Shown piece by piece: positions 7,816-17,930 of a stretch of DNA of 64,000 nt. The translations under genes and the position numbers were made by a program. Source of the stretch: Gordonia sp. X0973 (GTDB lineage Bacteria > Actinomycetota > Actinomycetes > Mycobacteriales > Mycobacteriaceae); assembly GCF_013348785.1 (NCBI RefSeq), contig NZ_CP054691.1, positions 3,658,001 to 3,722,000 on the forward strand, in the 5' to 3' direction. The notes beneath the pieces were generated by a model, which was not told the origin of the DNA, ran no database searches, and was given only the letters and a program-made list of their open reading frames with translations. Within the stretch, counting starts at the first letter, position 1. Every line of letters begins with the position of its first letter.

Positions 7816-8207
7816 TGGACTGGGACCGATCTCGGCGTCTCAACCCCGATGGTATCGAAGTTCTGTGCCCAACCAGCCCTATGCATTAATCCCAAGTCCG
7901 AGGGGTGTATGTGCCAATGTGGATCGGTGGAGTTGAAATTGTAGTAATCGTAAATTGCTGTACTCGCACGAACAACTCCCTTTCCGTTGGAGTCGGTGTA
8001 GTAGACACCACTCTCCTGGGACTGAAACTCGCCTAACGCGTAGTGGTAGTCTGCGCCCTTTACCTTCGGTACGATTCGCGACTCCCAGCCTGTCTGAAAC
8101 GCAACCGGCCCCTCGTATCCTTCGGGCATTGACTGCTTCGCTCTGGTCAATCCGCGATCAAGCTGCTGATTAGCAGCGGCTGAAAACTCCGGCAGGTCTT
8201 GCTTCAT
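7812..8207 (-). CDS. Orphan toxin domain, possibly distantly colicin M-like
   Basis: This 131-residue protein has no signal peptide or membrane helix. It looks like the C-terminal domain of a larger secreted toxin. A helical lead-in (AANQQLDRGLTRAKQ) is followed by ADYHYALGEF (52-61), IYDYYNFN (85-92) and LGLMHRAGWAQNFD (105-118). The spacing DY-G...D-x-Y-[D/N]-F-N...L-x-R-x-G recalls the colicin M catalytic C-terminus as I remember it. D87 and Y89 match its Asp226 and Tyr228, but Asp229 is Asn90 here and the His/Arg pair is not clearly conserved. A TAG stop lies directly before the ATG, so no trafficking domain is attached. The gene is 56 bp after DUF58 and overlaps the next gene. Its composition is less G+C-rich than its flanks. 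Confidence 0.55.
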   Translation of the reverse strand: MKQDLPEFSAAANQQLDRGLTRAKQSMPEGYEGPVAFQTGWESRIVPKVKGADYHYALGEFQSQESGVYYTDSNGKGVVRASTAIYDYYNFNSTDPHWHIHPSDLGLMHRAGWAQNFDTIGVETPRSVPVQ

Positions 8208-8263
8208 CTAGTCGACACTGACGCGACCACCGCTAATAGTTCAACCGCCCACCCTCGGGGCAA

Positions 8264-9675
8264 CTACAACAACCCGCGGGATTTGAGCGAGAGGTAGTGG
8301 TCGGCCAGTGCGGGCGGGAGGTCTTCGGGGCCCCGGTCGATGACGCCGACCCCGAGGCGGGCCAGCACGGCGGCGGTCTCCTCGCGCTGGGTCAGCGTGC
8401 GCGCGGTGGCCGCGGCGCGGTAGGCCGACGGGACGTCGGACCGTTCGGCGAGCATGTCGTCGAGCTCGGGGTCGGAGACCGAGGCGATGACCACCTGGTA
8501 ACGCTGGGACAGGTATGCCAGCGTCGGCAGCAGTGACTCGGCGATGGCCGCGGGCTCCAGCGGCGTCAGCAGTACGACGAGCGCGCGCTGCCCGACGGTC
8601 CGCGCGACCTCGGCGCCCAACAGACCCCAATCCGCTTCCAGCAGCGCCGATTCCAGCGGGGCCATCGCGGTCACCATCTCGTTGAGCAGGTTCACGCGTC
8701 GGGTGGCCCGCACCTTCTTGTGGATGACGCGGTCGCCGGCGATGAAGTCGACGCGGTCACCGGCGTGCGACGCCAGAGCCGCCAGCAGCAGCGCGGCGTC
8801 CATCGCGGCATCCAGCCGGGGCTGATCCCCGATACGCCCGGCCGAGGTGCGCGACGTGTCCAGTAGGAGCACGACGTGGCGGTCGCGCTCGGGCTGCCAG
8901 GTCCGCACCACCGTCGAACGTCGACGCGCCGTCGCGCGCCAGTCGATCGACCGCACGTCGTCACCTTCGACATAGTCGCGCAGCGAGTCGAACTCGGTGC
9001 CCTGCCCGCGGGTGCGCACCGCCGAACGGCCGTCGAGCTGGCGCAGCGCGGCGAGGCGCGACGGCAGGTGCTTGCGCGAGTCGAACGCGGGCAGCGCACG
9101 CACCGAACCGGGCAGGAACAGCGACCGTTGCCGGCCCGACAGCCGCAGCGGACCGTAGCGGCGCAGCGTGAGTCGGATGGCCAGTCGGTCGCCGCGACGG
9201 GTCGGGCGCAGACCCACGGAGAAGAACTGTCGCTCGCCCGGCGCGACGACAAGATCCTGCCGATTCGATTCCGGACCCGGTTGGTGCGGATCACCGGACA
9301 GTTCGCGCCGGAACTCCGCCCACCGGTTGGCGAGGTCGGCGTAGAAACCGGGATCGCGGGCCTCGCGTCGGGTCGGATCGGCCGGTTCACCGGCACCCGC
9401 CGAGGGCTGCCAGCCGTCGCGCAGACGCCCGACGAACCGTCGCCCGGAGGTGTTGACCACCGACAGCGTGGTCGTGGTGTGCTCGCCCAACCGGATCGGC
9501 GCGGTCTTCGCCCGCGTCACCTGCAACGCCGTCGTCGGACCCGCGATCAGCATGTCGAGGAGCATCAGCGCGAAGGCGAACGCGACCCACGCCAACACGG
9601 TCCACCCCGACGGCCAGATCAGCACGGGGATGACGCCGAGCGCGACGAGCAGCGCGAAGCGGCCGGTGACGAACA

Positions 9676-9676
<1 letters not shown>
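8264..9676 (-). CDS. DUF58 domain-containing protein
   Basis: The product has 470 residues and matches the mycobacterial Rv3693 type. Two adjacent membrane helices lie at the N-terminus (about residues 5-45). A beta-rich region follows, then the DUF58 core with the hallmark IDWRATARR (codons near 8925-8951) and a von Willebrand A-like fold with the segment VVLLLDTSRTS. DUF58 proteins are partners of MoxR ATPases and may act in chaperone-like or envelope-maturation complexes; the precise role is unknown. The start overlaps the moxR stop as TGATG. It is the last gene of the conserved operon before the foreign toxin cassette. Confidence 0.88.
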
Positions 9677-10652
<976 letters not shown>

Positions 10653-10656
<4 letters not shown>

Positions 10657-11897
10657 AGTACGGGTCGGACTTCCTCTTCAAGGGTGGACAGATCGGTGGC
10701 GAAGCGGACCAGGCCGGCGTCGTCGACGGGCAGCGGACCGACGAGAAGGGCGTGGACGACGGCCGGGTCCCGGCCGGTGGCACGGGAGACCGTCTCGACG
10801 ATCTCCTCCACCGGCGCGTACCGGGACACTCCCAGGCGACGCGGAATGGTCCGCATCGCGTGTTCGCGCAACTGGGCCGCGGCGCGGGGCGCATCCCCCG
10901 ACGCCTGGTAGAGCCGTCCGCGGGATTCGGTGGTCTCGGTCGCCTTGACCACCGCCGGCAACGGCTCGGAGATGAGCTGGCCGAATCGTCGTCCGCGCCA
11001 CAGCATGAGGGCGAAGAGCACGAAGGCGCCCAGGCTGATCGACGGCCAGACCCAGCGCGGCACGTCGGGCTTCACCGACGACTTCTTCTCGTACTTGTGG
11101 TCGTTGTCGTTGTTCCGGTCGAAGACGTCGGGGGCGAACCAGTTCACGTCGGATCCGGCTCCCATCATCCGCACGCCGATGCCGGCGTTGTCGCGGTCGA
11201 GGATGCCCTCGTTGATGAACCAACTCTGCGGGGCGACCACGACCTCGGGCCGATCGCCGCGCGCGGGGAACACGACCAGCGAGGAGACCCCGATGGTCGT
11301 GAAGCAGGAGATCGCATCCGTTTCGAAGGGGAGCAGGCCGATCTCGCTCGAGCTCGCCGCGTCCGTGGGTGCGATCATCCCGGGCACCGTGCAGCCCGCC
11401 GTCGTCGCCGACGAGAAGTTGGTGGGTGTGTCCGTCGGAACGTCCCACGCCGCCAAGGCCTTCGGGCCCGGCGCGAGCAGCACCACCCGCTTCGCGTTGC
11501 GCGAGCGCTCCCGGAGGATCTTCGACGTACTCGTCGACGCGTTCTCCGCGTAGGAGACGACGACCACCGTCGACGAGGAGGCCGTCGGCAGCTTGCGCAC
11601 CCCACGCTGGTCGCGGGCGATGCGGACCGTGACTCCGTGGGACTTCAGGGTTTCGGCAAGTGCCCCGCCGCCGTTGGAGTGGTAGTTGCCCGGGTCCCCG
11701 AGCTGCTTGTTGTCGGCCGGCTTGTCGAGGCTCTTGCCCCCGACGGCGAGGCCCAGCAGGACCAGGAGTCCGGCGAGCAGGGCGACCACCACGACCGCGA
11801 CGGCCACAATGGTGCCGACGTTGCGCTTGGGCTGGCCACCGGAACCGGCGGCGGGCACCGCGGGCGCGGGTGGCGGCGGGGCGATCGGGGCGCTCAT
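10653..11897 (-). CDS. DUF4350 domain-containing membrane protein
   Basis: The product has 414 residues. A proline-rich cytoplasmic leader is followed by a membrane helix ([26 protein letters not shown], read in parts, around residues 27-52). An external DUF4350 domain with a GATase-like fold follows, then a second helix ([14 protein letters not shown], near residue 280) and a cytoplasmic C-terminal region. The order matches mycobacterial Rv3691. The ATG at 11897 overlaps the preceding stop as ATGA and precedes the proline-rich segment; longer readings only cover the upstream gene in another frame. It is translationally coupled on both sides, which suggests a fixed complex with MoxR and DUF4129. 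Confidence 0.87.
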
Positions 11898-12574
11898 CGG
11901 CTCACCGGGGGAAGCAGGGGCAGCGACATCTCGGACTGCTCGTCGTTGACGAAGCCGGTCGGCTTGGCGTCGGCCAGGTCGGCGTCGAGGGCGACGAGCG
12001 CTGCCGCGGCATCTTGGCTCGCGTGCCGACCGCCATAGGCGACGGCGTCGAAGGCGTCGGCCGCGGAGTGCATGCCGGCGACATGGTTCGGGAACACGTG
12101 CCGGAGACGGCGGGCGATGTCGTGGGCGGTCGCCGACTTCGCGCCGACGAGCAGCTTGCGGTCCGACGCGGTCTGCGCGACCGCCCGCATCGCGTTGACC
12201 ACCGCCTCGTCGTAGTTCCCGGCGGCGAGGGCGGCCCGCGCGGCCTCCCGGAACTGCTCTTGGGTGCCGACGATGCCGCCGAGCACCGCACCCGTTCCCT
12301 CCGCGATCGACGAGGAGTCGCCGGTGGTGACTTCGCGTCGCACGCGATAGGCGATGTAGGCCGCCGCGATGACCAGCAGGATCAACAGGATGATCCCGAT
12401 TGTCTGCGGAACCGAGCCGCCGAACAGGTTCGACAGCCAATCGATCCGGTGCGACTCGTGCGTCTTGGGCGGCTCCGGCGGCTTCTCCTGGTAGCGGGGT
12501 TTGGCCAACTCGTCTTGCAACCACCGCCGGGCGGTCCCGTTGTCCGGGTCGAGCGCGAGGATCATCCGGCTCAT
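11894..12574 (-). CDS. DUF4129 domain-containing membrane protein
   Basis: The product has 226 residues. A short cytoplasmic N-terminus (MSRMILALDPDNGTARRWL) is followed by one membrane helix (IGIILLILLVIAAAYIAY, about residues 59-76). The C-terminal helical DUF4129 domain ends in LPLLPPVSR. The position and overlaps (ATGA on both sides) match mycobacterial Rv3690. DUF4129 domains in such operons resemble the C-terminal portion of transglutaminase-containing membrane proteins; a catalytic role is not visible here. The ATG at 12574 is fixed by the overlap with the upstream gene stop at 12571-12573. Confidence 0.85.
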   Translation of the reverse strand: MSRMILALDPDNGTARRWLQDELAKPRYQEKPPEPPKTHESHRIDWLSNLFGGSVPQTIGIILLILLVIAAAYIAYRVRREVTTGDSSSIAEGTGAVLGGIVGTQEQFREAARAALAAGNYDEAVVNAMRAVAQTASDRKLLVGAKSATAHDIARRLRHVFPNHVAGMHSAADAFDAVAYGGRHASQDAAAALVALDADLADAKPTGFVNDEQSEMSLPLLPPVSR

Positions 12575-13629
12575 GCCGTTGCCTCCTGGGCTAGCAACTC
12601 CACGTCGTAGGCCTCCGACCTGATCCGCGCGTCGACGTAACACAGCACCGCGAAGCCGGCGACGAGCGGCGAGACGATCGCGACGGTGATCGGCATCATC
12701 GCCGTCGCGGCGAACCCGAAGAAGAAGGCCGGGAACATGAACAGCGCGAAGGACACCGTGGCGAGGATGAGCGCCATGAGCGCGGTGGCACCTATCTGGC
12801 GCACCAGGTGGCGGCCGTACAACTGCAGGGCGCGGGGCACGGCGAGCCGCAGGGGTTGGGGCTCGATCCCCACCACGGCCTGAACCATGAGGATCGGTCC
12901 GGCGAGCATGAGATAGACGAAGACGGGGATACCGAGCACGACCGGCATCAGGATGACCAGCAGGGCGCTCGAGACCAAAGCCTTCATCAGCGCGACGGCG
13001 ACGAGTCCGAGCAGGACCGCGGGGGCGGCGAGGACGAGTAGGCCGACGACATCGACGGCCGCCAACGCGCCCAGGCGTCGCCCGATCTGCTCCACCGCAA
13101 CCGTGAACCCCATCGGGCGGCCGATCACCCGGCCGTGCAGCGGTGCGGCGAGTAGCCCGGCGAGCACCACCGGCGTGACGAAGGCGACGATGCTCCCGAC
13201 GATCAGGCCGGCTTGGTCGCCGAATCGGGCCGCGACCGGCGCGAGGATGAGACCCGGGGTCCACACCACGACCCAGGCGAGGGCGGTGATCCCCAGGTTC
13301 GAGAGCAGCGCGGTGAACGACCCCGCGAGGAGGTCCATCGTCCGCAGCGGCCGCAACGGCACGCCGCCGGGTTTGTGTGCGGCCAGGCCGGCGGCCACGG
13401 GCGGCCCTTCCGGCGCAGGCAGCGACGTGGGGAGGTCGACCCCGGCCAGCCGGCCGATGCCCTGGACCGTGGGGGGTTGGTCGCCGGGACGGTGCCCGGG
13501 CGCGGTGCGCGGTGCGTTCGACACCTGCTGCCAGTCTTGGCCCGGTGCGGCGGCGCTGGGAACGGCGGCATCGATATTCGGGGCGGTCCACCGGGGGTCG
13601 TTCGACGCAGCGCCGGGCACCGACATCAT
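12571..13629 (-). CDS. Multi-pass membrane protein of the MoxR operon (Rv3689-like)
   Basis: This protein of about 352 residues starts with a proline- and alanine-rich cytoplasmic region of roughly 95 residues. About six membrane helices follow, including ITALAWVVVWTPGLILAPV, LIVGSIVAFVTPVVLAGLL and ISFALFMFPAFFFGF-type segments near the end. It heads the operon and corresponds by position to mycobacterial Rv3689. The likely start is ATG 13629 or the adjacent ATG 13626, preceded by GAGGGGG. An ATG at 13683 is possible but lacks such a site. Its promoter lies in the 158-bp divergent spacer shared with the KstR-controlled isomerase gene. The function is unknown. Confidence 0.78.
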   Translation of the reverse strand: MMSVPGAASNDPRWTAPNIDAAVPSAAAPGQDWQQVSNAPRTAPGHRPGDQPPTVQGIGRLAGVDLPTSLPAPEGPPVAAGLAAHKPGGVPLRPLRTMDLLAGSFTALLSNLGITALAWVVVWTPGLILAPVAARFGDQAGLIVGSIVAFVTPVVLAGLLAAPLHGRVIGRPMGFTVAVEQIGRRLGALAAVDVVGLLVLAAPAVLLGLVAVALMKALVSSALLVILMPVVLGIPVFVYLMLAGPILMVQAVVGIEPQPLRLAVPRALQLYGRHLVRQIGATALMALILATVSFALFMFPAFFFGFAATAMMPITVAIVSPLVAGFAVLCYVDARIRSEAYDVELLAQEATA

Positions 13630-13747
13630 GACCACCCCCTCGTCTCCCGTTTCACCGCGCGAGCTCCGACGCGCATGCGGCAAGACTCTGATCAGCCCTC
13701 TAGAACCGCGAACCTACCAAAGCAAACACCATCCGGCTGCTAGCGTG

Positions 13748-13765
13748 ACTAGAACACGTTCTAGT
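13748..13765. promoter_or_regulatory. KstR-type operator, site 1
   Basis: The 18-bp palindrome ACTAGAACACGTTCTAGT has perfect arms and an AC/GT centre. It fits the published KstR consensus TNNAACNNGTTNNA. KstR is the TetR repressor of cholesterol catabolism in mycolic-acid bacteria. It lies 22 bp before the ATG of the ketosteroid isomerase gene. A Shine-Dalgarno AAGGAG follows at 13775-13780, seven bases from the start codon. Confidence 0.88.
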
Positions 13766-13787
13766 TTGTCATTCAAGGAGAACACCC

Positions 13788-14177
13788 ATGGCCGAGGCCA
13801 CCGACCTGACCGCGACGATCAACGGGGTCGTCGACACCTACATCAACCTGCTGACCGATGGGACGCCCGAGCAGATCGCCGATCTGTACGCCGACGGCGC
13901 GAGCGTCGAGGATCCGATCGGCGCACCGCTGCGGACCACGCGGGCCGAACTCGTCGAGTTCTACGGACTGATCTGCAACCTCGAAGAGCACAAGGCCACG
14001 TTGAAGTGGAAGAAGGTCGTCGGCGACACCGCGGTCTTCGAGTTCCACCTGTTCACCAAGGCCGGCGACGCGGGATTCGAGATCCAGCCGGTCGACATCA
14101 TGGTGTTCAACCAGGACGGCAAGATCAAGTCGATGCGCGCGGTCTGGGACCCCGCCACCGACCTCAAGCAGGTCTGA
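13788..14177 (+). CDS. Ketosteroid (delta5-3-ketosteroid) isomerase, NTF2 fold
   Basis: The product has 129 residues, the usual length for this family. It should isomerise delta5-3-ketosteroids to delta4-3-ketosteroids through a dienolate. The classic catalytic set is present: Tyr18 in VDTYINLL, Asp42 in ASVEDPIG and Asp103 in IQPVDIMVF. These align with Tyr14, Asp38 and Asp99 of the Comamonas testosteroni enzyme. A strong AAGGAG site precedes the ATG, and a KstR-type operator lies just upstream, so induction by steroid-derived CoA intermediates is expected. It converges with an SDR gene one base after its stop. No other steroid gene is adjacent. Confidence 0.9.
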   Translation: MAEATDLTATINGVVDTYINLLTDGTPEQIADLYADGASVEDPIGAPLRTTRAELVEFYGLICNLEEHKATLKWKKVVGDTAVFEFHLFTKAGDAGFEIQPVDIMVFNQDGKIKSMRAVWDPATDLKQV

Positions 14178-14178
14178 C

Positions 14179-14859
14179 CTACCGTCGCCCGGTCGGCCGC
14201 AGCACGACGTCGACGGGATGGGCGTCGGCCGGGGTGAGCACGGCCTGGGCGACGGCAGCTGCGACGGTCGTCGGGTCGAGGAACTTTTCGGGTCGGTACT
14301 CGTTGCCTTCGATCGCGACGATGTCGCGCTGCATGTCGGTGTCGATGCGGCCCGGGAAGATCGACGTCACCCGTAGCCGCGGCTCCTCGGCGCGCAGCGC
14401 CTCGGCCAGCGCGCGCAGACCGAACTTGCTGGCCGCGTAGGCCGCCCAACCCGGACTGGCCCGCATCCCGGCCCCCGAGTTGATGAAGACGACGTGGCCA
14501 CCCGCTGCCCGCAGCGCCGGCAACAACAGCCTGGTCAATTCGGCGACCGCCACGAGATTGACGTCGAGGACGTGGCGCCACTCCTCGACCGGCGTATCTG
14601 CGATCGGCTCCAAGCTCGACGCGACACCTGCGTTGTGGACCAGGACGTCGAGTTCGGTGATGGCCTCGGTCGCGTCGGCGACCGCGTCGAAATCGGTCAG
14701 TTCCACATCGAAGGTCGCGGCGCCGTCCAACGAGGTGGCCAGGGCGTCGAGTTCGGCCGAGGGACGGCCACCGAGCAGCAGGTCGTGGGTGGGGGCCAGA
14801 GCGCGGGCGATCGCCGCGCCGAGGCCGCGACTGGCCCCGGTGATCAATGCGGTGGGCAT
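14179..14859 (-). CDS. Short-chain dehydrogenase/reductase
   Basis: The product has 226 residues and a Rossmann fold. The cofactor motif is TGASRGLG at residues 7-14, the NAG motif is HNAGVAS near residue 75, a catalytic Ser lies in INSGAG, and the active site YAASK is near residues 140-144. The N-terminus carries an arginine directly after TGAS, a pattern common in NADP(H)-using members. The substrate cannot be assigned. It converges tail to tail with the ketosteroid isomerase and has no operon partner, so a steroid substrate is possible but unsupported. Confidence 0.88.
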   Translation of the reverse strand: MPTALITGASRGLGAAIARALAPTHDLLLGGRPSAELDALATSLDGAATFDVELTDFDAVADATEAITELDVLVHNAGVASSLEPIADTPVEEWRHVLDVNLVAVAELTRLLLPALRAAGGHVVFINSGAGMRASPGWAAYAASKFGLRALAEALRAEEPRLRVTSIFPGRIDTDMQRDIVAIEGNEYRPEKFLDPTTVAAAVAQAVLTPADAHPVDVVLRPTGRR

Positions 14860-14984
14860 TCCCCGACCCTACTCGGCCGACGAGATGGCCAAGATCGTCC
14901 GATCTGGCGGACGCCGAGGGCAGATTGCCGTCCGCACCTGCTATTTCGGACGAATTTGGCGAACCGTTGGCGGATGATGGGCGC

Positions 14985-17921
14985 ATGGCAGACAGCGCAC
15001 CGCTTCCCAACGGCGTCGAGTTCTCCGCGGCCGGTCAGACCCGAAATCCCCGCGCCGACCGCATGCTGCTGGCCGGCCTTCTCCTCGGCCTGGTCCTGAT
15101 GGGCGTCTTCGGGCCGTTCGCCTACGACCACAAGATCCTCGTCTACGAGTTCACCGGCGACCCCGAGGGGCGTGCCGCCGTCCTCGACCGTGCCGTCTGG
15201 GCCGATTTCGGATTCATCGCCGGTTACACGCTGGTGCTGGGCTCGATCGGGTTGTATCTGCGTTCCCGTGCCTTCACCGGCACCTTCCGCCAGGTGACCA
15301 CGGCACTCGTCGGGATGCTCGTCGTCGCGGCCCTCGCCGACGTCGGCGAGGACATCGGACTGCTCTTCCACAACGGGCACGTCTCAGCGCCGTTCGCGAC
15401 GCTCAAGTTCGTCATGATCGTCCCGGTGGTCTTCCTCGTGCCGACGGCGATCGCCATCGCGATCCGCTCGCGAATCTCCACCCGATGGTGGAACCAGCAC
15501 CGCGAGCGGTTGGGGCAGGCCACGTCGGTCTTCGCCGCCCCCGTTCCCGACGAGGATCCCGACCAATACCGCTGGCGCCGGGCGTATTGGACACCGACCG
15601 TCGCCGACCCGATCACCACGGATACGACAGCGGTGTGCCTGTCCGGCGGCGGCATCCGTGCCGGAAGCGTCGCGCTCGGAGCGATGCAGGCGTTCTCCGG
15701 GAGCACCGACGCGAATGCCGCGCAACGCGGACCCGACCTTCTCGCCGACGTCGACTACATCGTCTCGGTCTCTGGCGGCGGTTTCCTCTCCGGCGCATTC
15801 CTGCAGGCCGCCCACGCGATCCCCGACGAGTCGGTGTGGCCGCAGGGGTTGAGCGAGTCGCTGGGCGCCGCGACGCCGGCGGCCGTCGACACCCAGGCGC
15901 TGCCGATCGACGAGGCGTTCAAGCAGGGTTCGGTCGAATACGACAGGGTGCGCCGGCACGCCAGCTACATCGCCGACTCCCCGCGCGAACTCGCCTACGC
16001 CTTGGCCGTCGTCGCGAAGAACATGGTGCTGACCCTCGCGTCGGTGTTCGTTCCCGCGGTGGTCCTCGGCCTGGTCCTCGGCATCCTGTATTCGCAGATC
16101 CCGCTCTCGGCGGTCGAGCTTGAGCCGGAGTGGGGCCCGATCACCCGAACGCTGAACACGACGCCGTCGCTCATCGTGATCGGCGCACTCGTCGTCGTCG
16201 CCTTCCTCGCGCTGGTCGGCGCGAATTGGGCAGAGACGAAGGGCGCCGACGCCGCGCACGCCAACCTCAAACAGAACCTCACCGTCGTCGGACAGATCAG
16301 CGCGGGCGGTGCGGCGGTGGTCGCCCTGGCCACCGTCGGAATCCCGTGGGCGATGCGCGAGGTCTGGGCGTGGCAGGGTGACGCGGGCGGTTCGCTCGTC
16401 GCACCCGCGTCGGGCGTGCTCGTCTTGAACTACCTCGCCGTGCTGGCCGCGATGCTGTGGCGCAAGCGCGGATCGGTCGGCGGCGTCATCTCCCGGCTGA
16501 GCGGAAAGGGCACGACCCAGAAGCAGGCGTTGCCGCAGGGAGCGCTTCAGCTCGTGATCGTGCTGGTGACGCTGCTGGTGCTGGTCGCCGCCTGGCTGCT
16601 GACCGTCGCCTGGACCGCCGGGTGGGCGGTGCGCGCCGCGTCGCCGAAGTCGGAGCAGCACGGCGCCATCGCGATCGCCCTCGCCGCGGCACTGGTCCTA
16701 CTCCTCGCCGTCTCCCGCTTCGACGTGACGTCGACGAGCCTGCACCCGTTCTATCGCCGACGCCTGGCAAACGCCTTCGCGATGCGCCGCGTCCAATTGC
16801 CCGACGGCCAGCTGCGCGCCCAGCGCTATCCCGATTCGGAGTCGACCGAGTTCTCGCTGTTCACCGAGCCCCGTCGCACCGGCTTCACCGGCGCGACGAC
16901 GGCGAGAGGCAAGACCCCGGTGTTCGTCTTCGCGGCTGCCGCCGCGGTCTCCGGCGAGGACAAACCCGCGAGCGGTCAGAACGCCTCGTCATATGTGTTC
17001 AGCTCCGACTACGTCGGCAGCCCAGACCTCGGCTGGATCGCGACCGACGGCTTGGCGCAACTCCTCCCGCACCGGATCGAGCGCGACATGACCGTCCAGG
17101 CGGCGGTGGCCATCAGCGGCGCGGCCTTCGCGTCGGCGATGGGCCGCGCTGCCCGCGGCTACCAGAGCCTGTTGGCGGTGTCGGGCGCCCGGCTCGGCAG
17201 CTGGCTGCCCAATCCCCGATTCCTCCACCAGTCCCGGTTCGAGGGCGACAATCCGGCGTGGCCGCACGGCTTCCCGTCGTATCGCGGACTGGGCTACCTG
17301 TTCCGCGAGGTCTTCGGCCTGCACTCCAGCCACGGCCGATTGGTGCAGATCACCGACGGCGGACATTACGAGAACCTGGGTCTCGTCGAGGCACTACGAC
17401 GCCGGTGCACGACGATCATCGCCGTCGACGCCAGCGGCGACACCCCGCCGAGCCTCACCACCTTCGCCGAGGCGATGCGCCTGGCCGAGGCGGAGCTGGG
17501 CGTCGAGTTCACCGTCAACCCCGACGACGATCCGCGGTATTCGCCGACGCAGCTCGCGCCCGGCACCGCGCCCACCGTCGACGACGCGAGCATCACCGCG
17601 GGTATGCAGACCCGGCTCGCGGCTTCGTCGATCGTCCGTGTCGCGTTCACCTACCCCGACGCCGTCGGCGGTCGCAGCGGCACGCTGATCCTCGCGAAGT
17701 CGGTCCTCACCGCCGACCTCCCGTCGTGGCTGCTCACCTACGCCGACAACCACTCGGTGTTCCCGCACGACTCCACGTCGGACCAATGGTTCGACGAGGG
17801 GCAGTTCGCCGCCTACACCGAACTGGGCCGCCAGATCGGGGCGAAGGCGGCGGCGACACTGCGCGAACCGCCGGGTGCCCGAATCGGTCGGCCGAACGAT
17901 CCCGGCCACGACGGCGCTTAG
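14985..17921 (+). CDS. Large membrane-integrated patatin-like phospholipase
   Basis: The 978-residue protein carries a patatin-type Ser-Asp dyad: an oxyanion motif LSGGGIRAG (near residue 220), a nucleophile elbow SVSGGGF (near residue 260) and an Asp in DGGHYEN (near residue 790). Four membrane helices precede the catalytic domain (residues about 25-150). Roughly six more lie between the nucleophile and the Asp (about 345-590), so the two halves of the active site are separated by a membrane block. The predicted activity is lipid acyl hydrolysis. I chose the ATG at 14985, which starts MADSAPLPNG before the first helix; the longer frame overlaps the SDR gene on the other strand. The small gene downstream follows after 9 bp. 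Confidence 0.82.
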   Translation: MADSAPLPNGVEFSAAGQTRNPRADRMLLAGLLLGLVLMGVFGPFAYDHKILVYEFTGDPEGRAAVLDRAVWADFGFIAGYTLVLGSIGLYLRSRAFTGTFRQVTTALVGMLVVAALADVGEDIGLLFHNGHVSAPFATLKFVMIVPVVFLVPTAIAIAIRSRISTRWWNQHRERLGQATSVFAAPVPDEDPDQYRWRRAYWTPTVADPITTDTTAVCLSGGGIRAGSVALGAMQAFSGSTDANAAQRGPDLLADVDYIVSVSGGGFLSGAFLQAAHAIPDESVWPQGLSESLGAATPAAVDTQALPIDEAFKQGSVEYDRVRRHASYIADSPRELAYALAVVAKNMVLTLASVFVPAVVLGLVLGILYSQIPLSAVELEPEWGPITRTLNTTPSLIVIGALVVVAFLALVGANWAETKGADAAHANLKQNLTVVGQISAGGAAVVALATVGIPWAMREVWAWQGDAGGSLVAPASGVLVLNYLAVLAAMLWRKRGSVGGVISRLSGKGTTQKQALPQGALQLVIVLVTLLVLVAAWLLTVAWTAGWAVRAASPKSEQHGAIAIALAAALVLLLAVSRFDVTSTSLHPFYRRRLANAFAMRRVQLPDGQLRAQRYPDSESTEFSLFTEPRRTGFTGATTARGKTPVFVFAAAAAVSGEDKPASGQNASSYVFSSDYVGSPDLGWIATDGLAQLLPHRIERDMTVQAAVAISGAAFASAMGRAARGYQSLLAVSGARLGSWLPNPRFLHQSRFEGDNPAWPHGFPSYRGLGYLFREVFGLHSSHGRLVQITDGGHYENLGLVEALRRRCTTIIAVDASGDTPPSLTTFAEAMRLAEAELGVEFTVNPDDDPRYSPTQLAPGTAPTVDDASITAGMQTRLAASSIVRVAFTYPDAVGGRSGTLILAKSVLTADLPSWLLTYADNHSVFPHDSTSDQWFDEGQFAAYTELGRQIGAKAAATLREPPGARIGRPNDPGHDGA

Positions 17922-17930
17922 CCTGACCGG

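Noticed and set aside
7812..8207. Complete polymorphic toxin with trafficking domain
   Set aside because: An in-frame TAG directly precedes the ATG, and no N-terminal domain is encoded upstream in any frame.
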